From positions 19,231,181 to 19,295,180 of the forward strand of contig CAIIXF020000010.1 of NCBI GenBank assembly GCA_903813345.2: DNA of 64,000 nt, written 5' to 3'. The notes beneath the pieces are model-generated. The model worked only from the letters and a program-made list of their open reading frames with translations. It ran no database searches and was not told the origin of the DNA. The position numbers were made by a program, and so were the translations under genes. The DNA comes from Owenia fusiformis (taxonomy: Eukaryota > Annelida > Polychaeta > Sabellida > Oweniidae). How positions within the stretch are numbered: the first letter of the stretch is position 1; every line of letters begins with the position of its first letter. Below, piece after piece: positions 1-12,700 of this stretch.

Positions 1-60
1 GTCTTTAGAGATATGATAAAATATAGTTATAGCTGAAGAATGCCGTTGCCCTGCAAATGT

Positions 61-373
61 ACTTGATAGCCCCCGTGTTCATAATAAATACACGGGAATG
101 GTCTACGCTTTGCATTGATTTAGAAATAACGATCAAGTTCCCGCTTAAAACGCGAGCGTAGTCATGATCCTTTTTATAGCCCTGGAACATGGACAAAAGG
201 CATGGGTACATTGCTCGCGATGTCAGCGGGGCCTTGATAGCTCCCGTGTTCATAGTAGTAAATACACGGGAATGGTCTACGCTTTGCATTGATTTAGAAA
301 TAACGATCAAGTTCCCGCTGAAAACGCGAGCGTAGTCATGATCCTTTTATAGCCCTGGAACACGGACCAAAGG
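61..373. repeat. Tandem repeat, two units of about 171 bp
   Basis: Two nearly identical units start near 61 and 232. Each opens with a short hairpin (CCCGTGTTCAT then AATACACGGG) and runs through CGCGAGCGTAGTCATGATCC. Reading frames here are repetitive and do not look coding. Confidence 0.85.
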
Positions 374-380
374 TTAAGAA

Positions 381-771
381 CACACATTACCATTACACCA
401 CAGTAATACTTATAAGATATACGTTAACAATTACCGTTCGAGTATTACTTTTATAGTTAAAATAGAGACAAGCATTAGGATATACATACCTCATAATCAC
501 GGTGTACAGCCCAAATGCTTCTACATTCACATCAAAGAGTTTTATCACTGAATCCAAACTCAAATAACGAGACCCTAAACAACAGCCTGTGATACTTTAT
601 TTGCTCACGTTTTCAACGGAAACTTGCTTGCGATTTCGAGATTTACTACGGGGCCTGGATCATACAGGTAGGCTTAAGGTGAATCGCACTTGAGAGCGAT
701 TAAGATTGATATGAGCATATATCTTAAATATTTCAAATGTTACATGTAAATCCATAACGTTCTTGTTTTAG
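381..771. other. No recognised feature; intron of the gene ending at 980
   Basis: AT-rich sequence without a convincing exon. It ends in the acceptor that opens the exon at 772, so at least its 3' part is intronic. Confidence 0.4.
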
Positions 772-980
772 CTGCCAAAGAAAGAAGCTACAAGCGCGCC
801 AGGAAGATCGAGTTCCCACCAGAGGAAGCCGAGTATGCAGTAGTTCTAGGCGGTTCCTCACTCGTTATAGCTATTAGTTTTGTGGCGTTTATCGTGATTA
901 TGGATACACCTGCCCTCTTCAAGGATATGAGGGATAAAATGTGTAGATCTCTAAAAACTCAGATAACACAACATCGATGA
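772..980 (+). CDS. Last coding exon of a single-pass membrane protein (partial, unrecognised)
   Basis: An acceptor (TTGTTTTAG) is followed by 209 coding bases ending in TGA. The frame starts at phase 1 and gives 68 residues. They comprise a basic stretch (KERSYKRARK), an acidic juxtamembrane segment (EFPPEEAEY), a hydrophobic helix from about AVVLGGSSLVIAISFVAFIV, and a tail of roughly 28 residues (DTPALFKDMRDKM, then a basic end at QHR). This looks like the end of a type I membrane protein. The family is not recognised. The basic cluster before the membrane helix recalls the processing sites of ZP-type proteins, but no cysteine pattern is visible to support that. Upstream exons lie outside the window or were not found. 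An AATAAA lies 25 bases after the stop. Confidence 0.6.
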
Positions 981-1004
981 ATTTAAAATGGTATAACTAC
1001 CACA

Positions 1005-1010
1005 AATAAA
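1005..1010 (+). terminator. Possible poly(A) signal AATAAA
   Basis: Canonical hexamer 25 bases downstream of the stop of the membrane-protein exon. It is the nearest one and implies a very short 3' UTR. Confidence 0.4.
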
Positions 1011-1547
1011 TTACAATGCAAATGATCTCCACAGCATTCAATTGCTATGTGAGAATGGTTCCGATTTCCTGAAAAGCAACACCAGTGTAATGCGTGGACC
1101 CCGTTGACTATTTTCCTGCATCATGCATGAACTCTCTATACTAAAACATCACGAGGATTCCGTCATGCGAAATTAAAAAAAATATTTCAGACTTCAACTT
1201 CAACAGGCCTTCCCCATCAAGGCAATCTTACGTATAATATTCTTTATTATAGTCCTAACAATTGCAATGGTTAAAACAATCGATGATTTAAAGTTTTACT
1301 AAAACAGTACTAGAGTGGGAACATTTTATTGGACAAGTTTTTGTATTTTCATACAAAATATACATGTCAGAGATAAAGATTTTATTTCAACCATATAATG
1401 AACCGTGTTCATTGAACGATCTTAGCCAAATGGTATTATCAGCGAGTCTTACAAATACGAAGGAGATCGAATACAAAAACAAGCAAAAAGAATTTGCCAA
1501 AATATTCAATATCAGATATGCGCAATGAGACTTCCATTATGTTTAAC
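1011..1547. other. No recognised feature
   Basis: AT-rich intergenic sequence. I see no exon-like frame or clear repeat boundary. Confidence 0.4.
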
Positions 1548-1675
1548 ACAGAAAATATTCTTCCCGAGAAGGTAGATGTATTTCACGCTGCGCTAGCAGA
1601 ATGAAATACAGACTTTCAAGGGAAGAATAAGGTTTTTATTCCATGATTACTCAGATAAAACTAATTGAAGGAGGA
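1548..1675. repeat. Dispersed repeat copy related to 49840-49990
   Basis: Shares AGAAAATATTCTTCCC, GAAATACAG and the flanking TTTTTATTCCATGATTACTC with the palindromic repeat near 49.9 kb, in the opposite orientation. Non-coding. Confidence 0.6.
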
Positions 1676-2860
1676 TTTTAAGTCGAGTGTATTTAATTAT
1701 AAATACATTATCTACTAATGTATGTTCCTTATGGGAACCAACATTATTTCCTTTTAGAGGAGGTTTAAGAAGTCCAGTAGATTTAATTTGATATAGTCTT
1801 TAATTTGCTCCTTATTGGTTCAATTATTTGACACTTTTGGGAAATTATGATCGCCTCTTTTCTGGAATTTTTCCCCTGCATACTTCATATACTTTCGAAT
1901 TCTTCTAAGTATCGTATCAGAAAATCATCGACAACGTACAGTGATATATACTATTGTATACTTTAGCTGTACGTTGTCATGTTTGAATCAAACGTATGAT
2001 GTAGGTTTTTAGAGGAATATGATTAAGTAGTTCATGTTTATAATTTCATGTGCTTGCTCTTGGCAAGACTTTTGATTATACGTTAACAGAATCTCAAGCA
2101 GAACCCTCCAAAAATGGAATTATTTTTTTAATACATATGTAATCAGCTTCATTTTTCATGTACATAAACTACAATCAATGGATGACTATGTGAGATAAAA
2201 TTAACATTCAATATTCTTCTTGTTATGGTCAATTAAAAAAAATCAAATCAAAAATGTGACACTTTTGGAAGAAAAGAAAATGTAAGATTTTTATGACAAC
2301 CAAGGCGTTACACATCGTTTGTTTGAACCCATCACACTGTTTTTGGATTCTTGTAAGCTGCATTTATGAGTATATAGAGGTTGAGATCATTAATGAGCAA
2401 GTGTACCATAAACCTTAGAGCCATGGCTGTACTTTTTGAGAGATATTTTGGAACTACGTTCAATGCAATCACACTCGTACAATCGTACTTTCAGGTGTTT
2501 TCATACCGCCACTCTAAGAAACGTACCCCTCTCGATACTTGTAGGTTAGCTGTTTTCATTAGTGAAGAAACATTATCTAGATAGTGCATAGGTTTGTAGA
2601 TTATAGGTACTTAGTACTGTACATAGCCATGTTCATTTTTTTGCTTTTCGTATACATACTTTTATCCACAATCTTTATTTTTTCCGAAGTAATTTGTTGT
2701 GTAATTCTTCCAGACTGATCTTGAATACAAACAATACTCAATGCGCCAGTTTAGTTATAGAAACAAAATATTATTTACCTCTGTTATTAGTACCCTGAAC
2801 GCATAGGTTATTTCCAAAGTAAGATATGACGAAGCTATTTTGTAGAAGCTATAAACAAGG
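1676..2860. other. No recognised feature
   Basis: AT-rich intergenic sequence with only short open frames and no family motifs. Confidence 0.4.
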
Positions 2861-3388
2861 TGGACAGAGGTGACGCGGCGCAACCACGCGTAGCTGTTCA
2901 AAACGAGGCTGCAACGCGTTACAGGCCAAAATGGAGGCAACTCCGATTATCTAACGTTGGCATTCAATGGCCTGACGCATATAGAATTCATTCAAATTAA
3001 GATTGAAACTTTTGTTTGTTTTCCTCGCAATCTGCTTAAAAAATTGAACTCGCCGAAAACGCAGCAGTCATTTTCTGCAATATGGCAACGAGTCGACAGC
3101 ATAGATTATATGCTTGGCTTACAACCCGAAATCGGTTAACAAGAGGCAAACAGTGATCACACTTTGAAGATAAATATATTGCCGTGGTGTATATACGTCA
3201 TGTTATAGACATGTGCCCAGTGACAAAAATTGTGTCACTCTATACACTCATTGGATTAATATTTTGTACACATAAACAGTCATATTTCAATAGTCATTGA
3301 GTAGAGATTAGTTATGTTTGCAATTGTGTTGACCTACTTATTTTTAGAGAGAGGAAGGTCGTGATAATAGACTCTTGCTTTGTTCATA

Positions 3389-3491
3389 TAACGCCTGGTT
3401 CTTACCTAGAAAGTAATATGTAGTGAGAGAATAGTGTACTTCTAAGGTACATCTCGAGATATATAAAAATCTAGGTTAGGACCAGGCGTTG
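3389..3491. mobile_element. Short palindromic MITE
   Basis: About 100 bp with ends AACGCCTGGTTCTTACCTAGA and the near-perfect complement TCTAGGTTAGGACCAGGCGTT. It lies in the interruption of the left fold-back arm. Confidence 0.65.
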
Positions 3492-4890
3492 TGCAAAAAT
3501 AGAACTTTTATGCAATTTTCAGCATGAAATAACATGATGTCAGCCATTTTGAAAATCCTTAGAATGATTGTGACAATTGTGTTTTATATACTAAAGTATA
3601 TATTCTTATTTCATATTATCATTTCATGAACTAATATTTATGCTTGCACTGAAGCATGACATGTAGAGAAGCATATATTTTTACCATGGCTCTAAACAAC
3701 ATAATAACATGTAATTCCTTTCTTTACATTCATATAAATGTGTATGCAAAATTCAGATGATTGTTGTACAATCATTTAATCTTCATGTGACAGGCGTCAT
3801 TTTATAGTAATAGGTTTGTGTCCTCTAAATCTCACTATACATGAGTGGAGTACAACCCAGATCCAGATGGATGTAATAGAAATGATGCAATCAATGGATG
3901 GGTTGTTCATGCCCAGTTGGGAGTAGGGATGTAGGCACAAGGGGTATAAAAGCAAACAGAACTGCACAAAGGTTGACATTTTAAAATCAAAAGATATGTC
4001 TGAAATGTTGTCATCTGAAGAAGATGATGATAGCCCATAGAGTGTCTCATTATAATGAACAGACACATGAATGTGCTGATCTACAGAAAAACAACAGTTA
4101 TGTTAAGTCCAGAGTAACCTTTTAGAAAATGTTATATTCTATGTGAAATAATAAATTCAGTATTTCACTGCCAAATAATGCAAACTGTATGTGAGCAATT
4201 GCTCTCAAGAAAGCAGATCAATAATATAAGTGATTGATATGCATTTTTACTTGTTACTTACTCCATGTGTTTTTTAATGTTGCCCCTTGTTCTTTCTCAG
4301 TGTGATGAAAATTAAAAAACTCAATATATGTAGACAATCGATCTCAATAGAGTATAAAGAAGATCACTATTCAGTATTTTTGCTTTTTGACTTATTATAT
4401 TTTATGTGTTTTCGAATGTTGCCCATTATGCTTTGTGAGATAAAACCAAGAGAATCAATTAAAAGTCTTAAATGACTGTAAATAATGATTATTTTGATAA
4501 TAAATACAAACAGTAAGAATAATGATGTGAAACGAGTGATTTTTCCTTCAAAGGGTCATTTTATATATGTTAATAGAATGACCTATATTTTGAAATATAA
4601 ATGTCAGAATGACCTAATATTTGAACCTGGTTATCAAACAAAGTCCCTTCTTTGATATCCTGTACAATTTATATTAAATATCTTAGGGGCTAATAAAGGG
4701 TCTTAAAGACACTCGTCCTTTCAAGAAGCTTTACACAGACATACTTTTACTGGATGAGCGTGGTATAAAAGTGGTTTTGAAAAGTAGCAAATTTCTCTTC
4801 ATATAGGTTATTTGTGGTTTATTATTATACATTGATTCTGAAATCATTGGTGTCTAGTTTTTCAGCGTTTTGGAAATATTCAGATTTATA

Positions 4891-4903
4891 CCCCCCCCCC
4901 CCC
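4891..4903. repeat. Poly-C tract of 13
   Basis: Homopolymer inside the fold-back arm, where the sister arm has only a short C run near 7859. Probably slippage-prone. Confidence 0.9.
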
Positions 4904-7900
4904 TGGTATAATTTTAAGGGGGGTACTTGGAAAGCCATATATCATTCCTAGAATATAGAGCCAATCATCTTGATTTTTCCAGGTAATCATGTACTTATCA
5001 TGTCCTACCATTATGACAAGTTTCATTAAAGTTGATCAACTGGTTGCTATGGAAATGGAGATCATGTGTTCAAAAGTACACATTTTCGTCAAAATGTAAG
5101 ATACACCATGAGACAAAACACATATTATTTTCATGAAATTGGAAGGAATCACCATGAAACCATTTTAGAAAACTTATTCAAAGTATATTTGATAATATTA
5201 AATCAACTGCTGTTTTATCTTATCCACATAGAGGAATCTATTGATGATGATTATATGGCAATGCAAATAAATTTAGAAAGGGGATGTGGCACTTTTCCAA
5301 AGAATTCTTTATTTGTGTTCAACTTTTTGAGGAAAATAAGTAACCATTTGTCCTGAAATTAACAGATATTATTCACATCATTATGTTTGACTATCATGGA
5401 AAATTTCATCAGTGTTGGATCACTGGTTACTATGGTAAACAGATTTATACCCCATTGGTATGATTTTAAGGGGGGTACAATGAAAGCCATCTATAATTCC
5501 TAGAATATACAGCCATTCATCTTGATATTTACAGGTAATCATCTACTTATAATGTATTACCACTATGACAAGTTTCATTAATGTTTAACACTTTGTAGCT
5601 ATGGTAACAGAAATAATTTATTAAAAAATATACATTAAGGAGATACTATGTATAATTCCTAGAATATTCAATTAATCATCTTGATATTTATGGGTAATCA
5701 TCTGCTTATCATGTCTTACCAGTATGACAAGTGTCATCAATGTTGGTCAATTGGTTGTTATGGTAACAGAAATCACTTCTTAAAAATTGCACATCAAGGG
5801 GGTACTATGTATAATTCCCAGAATATTTAATCAATCATCTTGATATTTACAGGTAATCATCTGCTTATCATGTCCTAGCAGTATGACAAGTGCCATCAAT
5901 GTTTGTCAATTGGTTGCTCTGGTAACAGAAATAATTTGTAAAAAAGTGCACATTAAGGGGTACTATGAAAGCCATGTATAATTCCTAGAATATTCAATCA
6001 ATCATCTTGATATTTACGGGTAATCATCTGTTTACATGTCCTACCAGTATAACAAGTGCCTTCAATGTTGGTAATTTGGTTGCTATGGTAACAGAAATCA
6101 TTTGTTAAAAGAGTACACATTTTCGTAAAAATCTAAGACTCATGCAACCTTTGACATAAAGCACATAATATGTTCATCATTTTGGGAGAAATAAGCATGG
6201 AAACATTTCATAAAACGTATCACATCTCATCAATCACAACAGTTGACGCTTTATTGCCATCACTGGTAATCAACGGACATGTTTTTCAGAGTAATACATG
6301 CTGTTGTTCTCAACTTCTTTATGTCTGCTGGGTTTTTTCAACTGTTCATTGTTTTTAGAATTCATTAAGAAGCATTTCCAGTATTTCTAATTGGGTGTAA
6401 TAGTTGTATATATCTCTTAGTTTGTTTATTACAAGTGACGTGGTAACTTGTTGATGGCAAAATAGAGCCAAATTGGCCAGACCAACCCATTCTACCTGAT
6501 GATCTCATAGACATATAGTCACATAAAGATTGCAACGGATGCTTTGACAGAAGTAGACATTGAAAGATCTATGAATGAGGATTTTGATGCAAATGATATA
6601 AAAGATGACTAAGTGAGATCAGCTCATAATTTACTATGTCCCTACGCATAATGTGACGACCGCATTCTGCATAGTTTTATTATCATAAGCAAATGCAATA
6701 CATGTACATCAAATGGCCCAGATGAAATATCCATTGATTAAATATTATCAGACAATACTAGTCAAAATAGGTTTTTAAAAATGTTTTCATGCTAATTCCT
6801 CCCAATTTGATGAAGATTTTCAATGTCTTAGGGTGTGTCTTAAAATTTTACGAAATGTGTACTTTTTTAACAAATAGATTTCTACCCACACTTGTCATCA
6901 TGGTAGAACATGATAAGTAGTAGATTGTCTGTAAATATCATGATGATTGTTTTGATATTTAAGGAATTATAAATGGCTTTCATAGTACGCCCTAATGTGT
7001 ACTTTTTAACAAATGATTTCTGTTACCATAGCAACCATTTGCCCCGCATTTATGAACTTTGTCATAGTGGAAGAACATGGTGAGTAGATAACTACCTGTC
7101 AATAACAAGATGATTGGTTATATATTCTAGGAATTATATAAGGCTTTCATAGTACCTCCCTTAATGTGTACTTTTGAAAAAATGATTTATGTTTCCATAG
7201 CAACCAATTGATACACATTGATGAAAATTGCCATGTTGTAAGACATGATATGTAGACGATTACCTGTAAATATCAAGATGATTGGCTGTATATTCTAGGA
7301 ATTTTAGATGGCTTTCATTGTACCTCCATTAAAAATCATACCAAGGGGTATAAATCTGCATACTATAGTAACCAGTAAAGACGAAACTTTCCATGATTGT
7401 CTAACATAATGATGTGAATAATATCTGTAAATAACAGGACAATTGGTTCTTCAAAAATTTGGACACAAGTTAAGAATTCTTTGGAAAAGTGCCACTTCCC
7501 CTTTCTAAATTGATTTGCATTGTATTATAATCATGAGCAATAGATTTCACTGTGTGGATAAGATAAAACAGCACTTGATTTAATATTATCAAACATACTC
7601 TGAATAAGTTTTCTAAAATGTTTTTATGGTGTTTCTTTCCAATTTCATTAAAATAATATGTGTTTTGTCTCATGGGGTGTCTTACATTTTGACGAAATTG
7701 TGTACTTTTTGACATATGATCTCCGTTTCCATAGCAACCAGTTGACTAACTTTGATGAAACTTATTACTTTTGTAGGACATGATAAGTACATGATTACCT
7801 GTAAATATCAAAATGATTGGTTGTAAATTCTAGGAATTTTACATGGCCTTCCTAGTACCCCCCTCAAAATCAAACAAGGGGGGTATAAATCTGAATATTT

Positions 7901-8461
7901 CCAAAACGCTGAAAAACTAGATACCAGTATTTTCAGAATCAATGTAGAATCATAAACCACAAATTACCTACATAAAGAGAAATTTGCTATTTTTCAAAAC
8001 CACTTTTACACCACGCTCATCCAGTATTTGTAAAGTAGCCAATTTAAAGGTTTCTAAAGCAGCCATTTTGTGTCTAAACCACGTTGCAGCCTCGTTTTGA
8101 ACAGCTACGCGTGGCTGCGCCGCGTCACCTCTGTCCACTTTGATACATGTTGATAGCTTTCGCGAATGCAACTGCCGGACACCGGGTAAACCGCAATTTG
8201 ATGGCCAACTCATTTAAATATGAATAGCACCTGCCGTGCACCCCGGTAGCTGCAAGCTATCGAGTCAAACTCGATCGCTGACCTCAATAACGGGTTAATC
8301 TGCCATTTGAAGCAGCTACTAGCAGTTTTATTATAATCGATCGTTACAGTGGCATGCGATCACTGATGACTGTTAGTTGACTAACGAGTCGTTCGTTATT
8401 TCAAATTCGAAATGACAGGTTAAAATGCAATTAATTAATGAAGGTTGGTAATTGGTTGGTA

Positions 8462-8504
8462 ATAACATGGTCCCAAAGACTGGTTGTACAACACTTATGT
8501 CAAT
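8462..8504 (+). other. 43-bp exact copy of sulfotransferase exon 2 at a LINE 5' junction
   Basis: Identical to 9951-9993, the exon segment encoding NMVPKTGCTTLMS. It directly abuts LINE reverse-transcriptase sequence, with no splice site or surrounding exon homology. It looks like a patch captured at insertion rather than a gene part. Confidence 0.8.
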
Positions 8505-9091
8505 TAAAGATCTTAGAATATTAAATATTTTTGATGTCAACAGATATTGTACTGGTCAGTTCATGTACAAAATCTTTAATAAGCACCCCAGTCTTCCAAA
8601 AAATCTATTTCAAGACTTGTTTGATATCAACATTAATATTCATCATCATTACACAAGACAATTACATTATTTTCATATCCCTAAATGCTCCAAACTTTCC
8701 CTTCGCTATCTGGGTCCTAATCTTTGGAATGCTCTACCACATGATATTAAAAAATGCTCCACTCTAAATATTTTCAAATCTTCATATAAAAAACTACTCA
8801 TCTATCGATAATGTATAATACCAATTTCATACTATACTGTTGATTTTATACTGGTACCTATTTTTGTAACATTTTTACATTGTACATCCTTAGATTAATT
8901 GTTAATACCATTTTTATATACCTACATGTAACATAATATAAGTGTTTTCTTTTATATGTAGTCTAGTTGTCATTTTAATGATTTCTGTTAAACCGCAACA
9001 TATACCCACTAGGGTGTCTAGCGGCTTGTTTTTATAGTGTATATTATATAAGAATTATGAAATAAAATAATTGAAATTGAAAAATTGAAAT
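8505..9091 (+). mobile_element. 5'-truncated LINE, CR1/L2-like, 3' end
   Basis: The open frame to 8811 encodes the C-terminal end of a non-LTR reverse transcriptase, with the family's pattern FMYKIFN, then HYTRQ, then LRYLGPNLWNALPHDIKK and an FK-rich end. A 3' UTR of about 280 bp follows, carrying the hairpin motif ACCCACTAGGGTGTC near 9004. The tail is an ATTGAAA-type repeat up to 9091. The rest of the element is missing, as is usual for truncated LINE insertions. Confidence 0.8.
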
Positions 9092-9683
9092 TGCATTCGT
9101 CTGTCTTAGCTTGTATTTGCGAATGGAACTTGCGACTATCGGCTACCGGATTAACCTACTATTTTATTCATAGATGATATTATTAAATTTTTCAGTTTAA
9201 TGTTAATGACGCTAGAAGACTAACGGGTTGTTCTTTATTTCAAATTCGAAATGACAGTTTTTTATGCAAATTAATAGGTCGGTAATTGCATTCGTCTGTC
9301 TTAGCTTGTATTCGCAAATGTAACTTGCGGCTGTCGGCTACCGGATTAACCTACTATTTTTTTCAAAGATGATATCGCTAGTATAATGTTAATGAAGCTA
9401 GAAGCTAGTCAATAATACTGTCTACCATCTCATTAACGACTGGTTATAGTATGCAACCATTAACTCATTAGCCTCGGGAATTAATTGAAAGACATGTTTG
9501 ACTTCAAACAGTGAGAATAACTGGCATGTATTACGTTCGATGTGTCAATACAAACTTAGAAATGCGTAAACATGATGAGAAGGGGTGATTTTGATGAAAT
9601 TTTCTGCCGATGAAGATACACGAACTGCCAAGCAACTGCCTGTACATAGCTATAAATGGTCTTTGTAACAAACGGAGGATAGA

Positions 9684-9768
9684 ATGTATCTAAAAACCTC
9701 CGTCCTTGGATTAATAGCAGTTCTGTTTATTGTGACGACATGCATTTACATTCGAAATGGCTCGCCTG
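9684..9768 (+). CDS. Sulfotransferase exon 1: start and signal anchor
   Basis: The ATG opens MYLKTSV followed by about 18 hydrophobic residues, the expected type II Golgi anchor. The donor is CCTG|GTACGT, phase 1. Confidence 0.8.
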
Positions 9769-12700
9769 GTACGTTAATTAAGAATTCGCCATTTCACAAA
9801 GTTTGTGTGTTTGTTCTTTCAATTTTGGGTAGCAGGGACTGATAGAAGGTGAAGGCGGTAGTGACCTCTTCCTAATTATGTATCCCTTTGTTGCAGATTA
9901 TGATACCAATGTCGCATTTTCCAATGAAGTAAATACGGAGAAGCTGATATATAACATGGTCCCAAAGACTGGTTGTACAACACTTATGTCAATAATTGAT
10001 AAACTTGACCTACGGAACAACTTTAGTACATTTTACGAGCCAAATAATTACAATCCACGCCTTGAAACTCCTGGTTCGGTAGGTATAGAACATAACTTCT
10101 GTTTGAGCATCCGTCATCAAGGAGTATTGACTCATAGGGTTCCAACTCGATATTCTGTCATAGATTTCAGCATTATAGGAAGTGATCAAGAAATTAGTTC
10201 AAATCCGTTCAGAAAACATTATAACTGGCATGGCCTATTGTCAACATTATTGAATCATTCTTTGAGCAGTTAGAATGAAGTATTTCAACTGATAGGTAAT
10301 AACACTACAAACACAATACAAAATATAGACCTCAAAAGGGCTGGTTCGTCAAAGTCTAAAGGAACAAAATGCGTAAATGAAGTCTCACATTTGATCTTCA
10401 TAGTATTTCCAATGGATTAATAAGTACCTGATCTTTCATTTGACACCAAAAACAGCTCAAACAGATCACAACAGAGTTGACACTAGATCATGAAAAATAT
10501 TTTCGATCTATCAATTTATATATTTCAAGTATTTAGCAATGCCATTGAAAGATGGCATTGTTGTTTGCATTAATTATCCATTCATTTTTGATAGGATTTT
10601 CAACCATACGCCATATTTTAGTCCAAGAGTTATTTAAACATACACTTTGTGAAAAGTGGTAATTCACTTCTTTTGATCTCTGAACTTCAAATGCTGTTTT
10701 CTATGCAAGTAATTTTCACTTGAGTATTGACCCAAATTTGAGTTTTTATCATATTTGATTGAGTGTGTGAGTAACATGTCTCAAATAATATTTTGTCCTT
10801 TTTCCTTCAAAAATAAGCGCATTGACTGTTTAATCTATGTTCGTATAAAAACGGAATATTATACAACGGGATCGATAGGACTAATCTTGTTTCAAAATCG
10901 AGAAATTAAATATATAAAATATTAGTTTAAGATTTTTTCTCTCGGAACTTGTTAGACTTACATGTACACAAGACATGCATGTATATAATTACTTCCTTTT
11001 CTAAGAAGAAAGCTCTGTCTTACAACATATTCTTTCGATACTAGGAATTGGGTTATGTCTTCCACATCAACAATGTCAAAGGACCTTTACTCTTCCGCAG
11101 ACACACCTACTTCGTCGATTTTAATAGGTACGGGTATCATCAAGGTCGTATCATGGAGACATTGTTTTATTTTCTATTTAAAATGCACTTAAAAAGGCAG
11201 TTTCTGTCAAACGAAATAAATGTTTAAACCGGTTACGTATTGAAAACAGCTGTAACTAGAGTTGTAACTATAAGATATATAATGCATCGCTAATATGGAG
11301 CGAATGTCTTTCAAGACCACATTTGTAAAGGAATTATTGTAAATTGACAAATAAATTCATTGACGCCATTTTGTGAGAAAAGTCATGATTTTTGTAAAGA
11401 TTGCATCTTTAGCTACATGTATTTCAATATTTCCCTTTAATATATACAATAATCATCCTGGCGAGTTTCGTATTATTTATTAAACCATGGTGAAAATAAG
11501 TGGACTCGCTCAAAAGGGTATATACGAGTTGCAAAGTGACGTCATTCGCAACCATCCACCAATGTCACCAAAATCTCCACTTGCCTGGGACTAAATTCTT
11601 TACTTCGTATATATTCCATATTGACTCTAGATCTTTTGTTTTGTATATCGCAGATATAAGGAGAGAATGCCGCTATATATCAATATGGTGAGAGATCCAT
11701 TAGAACGCCAGCAGTCATTGTATTATTACATCAGGTACTTTTTCCCACACAAAATACTTGAAGATACTATACCCTTGGAAGAAAGGCGCATAGTAAGTTA
11801 TTGTACACGTAGACGAAGAGGAGGGAAAGTCCCAGAGTTTTAAAGATGACAGACATAATTGCATCTCTTGCTTACCACCTTCGTTCGTCCGAATTTTCAT
11901 CGGCTAGTTTTCAAATACTACACTTCGATGTGATGTTTTAATTGATATAGGCATATTCCTTACACCTTTCTTTATCTTGATGTGAAATGAGAAGCTATGA
12001 TATTGGTTAACACGCCAGAAATGAACATAGTATTATTCGAAGCGTATTTCGAAAATTTTGAAACCGCCATTGATGACATCATTTGTTTGTCGACTTTTGA
12101 CCAATCAGAGATGTATGTCATCTCAATACAGGTTTACAGTTTAAAATAAAAAAATATAAAAAATACAGGTTTACATTATAAGCGTATGTCATCTTTGAAC
12201 CCTGGTGTTATTCCCCCTCTGACGTAGACGATTGCCAGTCATTATCTAGAGAGGTTAAGCTTCACGTTCAAATGCAAACCGTAAACCTGAACGCTTAAGT
12301 CCACGCTCAAGTACATGTTGAAGAGAATTTTCTGTTCAGCTACACGTCTGAAACCAAACCAGTGGACGTGGTGATATATTTATGTGGTGACAGTGTTTAA
12401 GGTTCATGGCTCTATGGTGTAATGGTTAGCACTTAGGACACTTGTCCGTTAGGCCTGGTATCAAATCTAGTTGCATGGAAACACATTTGTTTTTCATTTT
12501 TGCTTTATTTCATATTCAACCACAATTCAATTACTTTAGTATCACTTTTTGTTCATATCAAGGGCGGACGTAATACAAAGAAAATGCCTCGTTCGCAAAT
12601 CAACTGTAGTGATAAGGCAAACGTAGGCCCTGGTTGTCATTTCATTTTGTTTAGTAAACATATTGTGCTAAGCCCCGGGTATCAAATTAGCCTTGCGTAT

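Larger units (their letters stand above)
2861..8145. mobile_element. Large fold-back (inverted repeat) complex, about 5.3 kb
   Basis: The outer ends are inverted copies: GTGGACAGAGGTGACGCGGC at the left and its complement at 8126-8145. The arms match again from 4735-5380 against 7425-8050. Inside each arm sits a tandem series of roughly 165-180 bp units containing the motif ATTCCTAGAATAT then TCTTGATATTTACAGGTAATC. These run forward in the left arm (about 4.9-6.1 kb) and backward in the right arm (about 6.9-7.9 kb). The left arm is interrupted between 2944 and 4735 by sequence absent from the right arm. No transposase is recognisable, so this is a non-autonomous fold-back type element. Confidence 0.75.
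8211..9420. repeat. Tandem repeats of about 192 bp upstream of the sulfotransferase gene
   Basis: Units at 9091-9283 and 9284-9400 share CATTCGTCTGTCTTAGCTTG and CGGCTACCGGATTAACCTAC. A diverged unit at about 8225-8450 shares TTATTTCAAATTCGAAATGA. A LINE fragment sits between the first and second units. Confidence 0.7.

Noticed and set aside
61-373. CRISPR-like array
   Set aside because: Only two long units, each with a hairpin, and no short repeat/spacer pattern; the genome is eukaryotic.
5066-7715. Two similar open frames (5066-5356 + and 7470-7715 -) with FRQNVR and QINLERG
   Set aside because: They are the same repeat read from the two arms of the fold-back element. Similarity follows from the inverted repeat and there is no sign of selection on the protein.
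8452-8811. Open frame of 119 residues beginning MVGNNMVPKTGCTT and ending in reverse-transcriptase sequence
   Set aside because: It is a chance fusion of the 43-bp exon patch with the LINE fragment, not a gene.
9878-10273. Reading exon 2 of the sulfotransferase through to 10273 as a short protein
   Set aside because: Family similarity stops at the donor at 10078 and resumes in exon 3 with matching phase.
12408-12478. Functional tRNA gene
   Set aside because: Box A is good, but the acceptor stem does not pair and the anticodon arm is abnormal. Kept only as a tRNA-like sequence.
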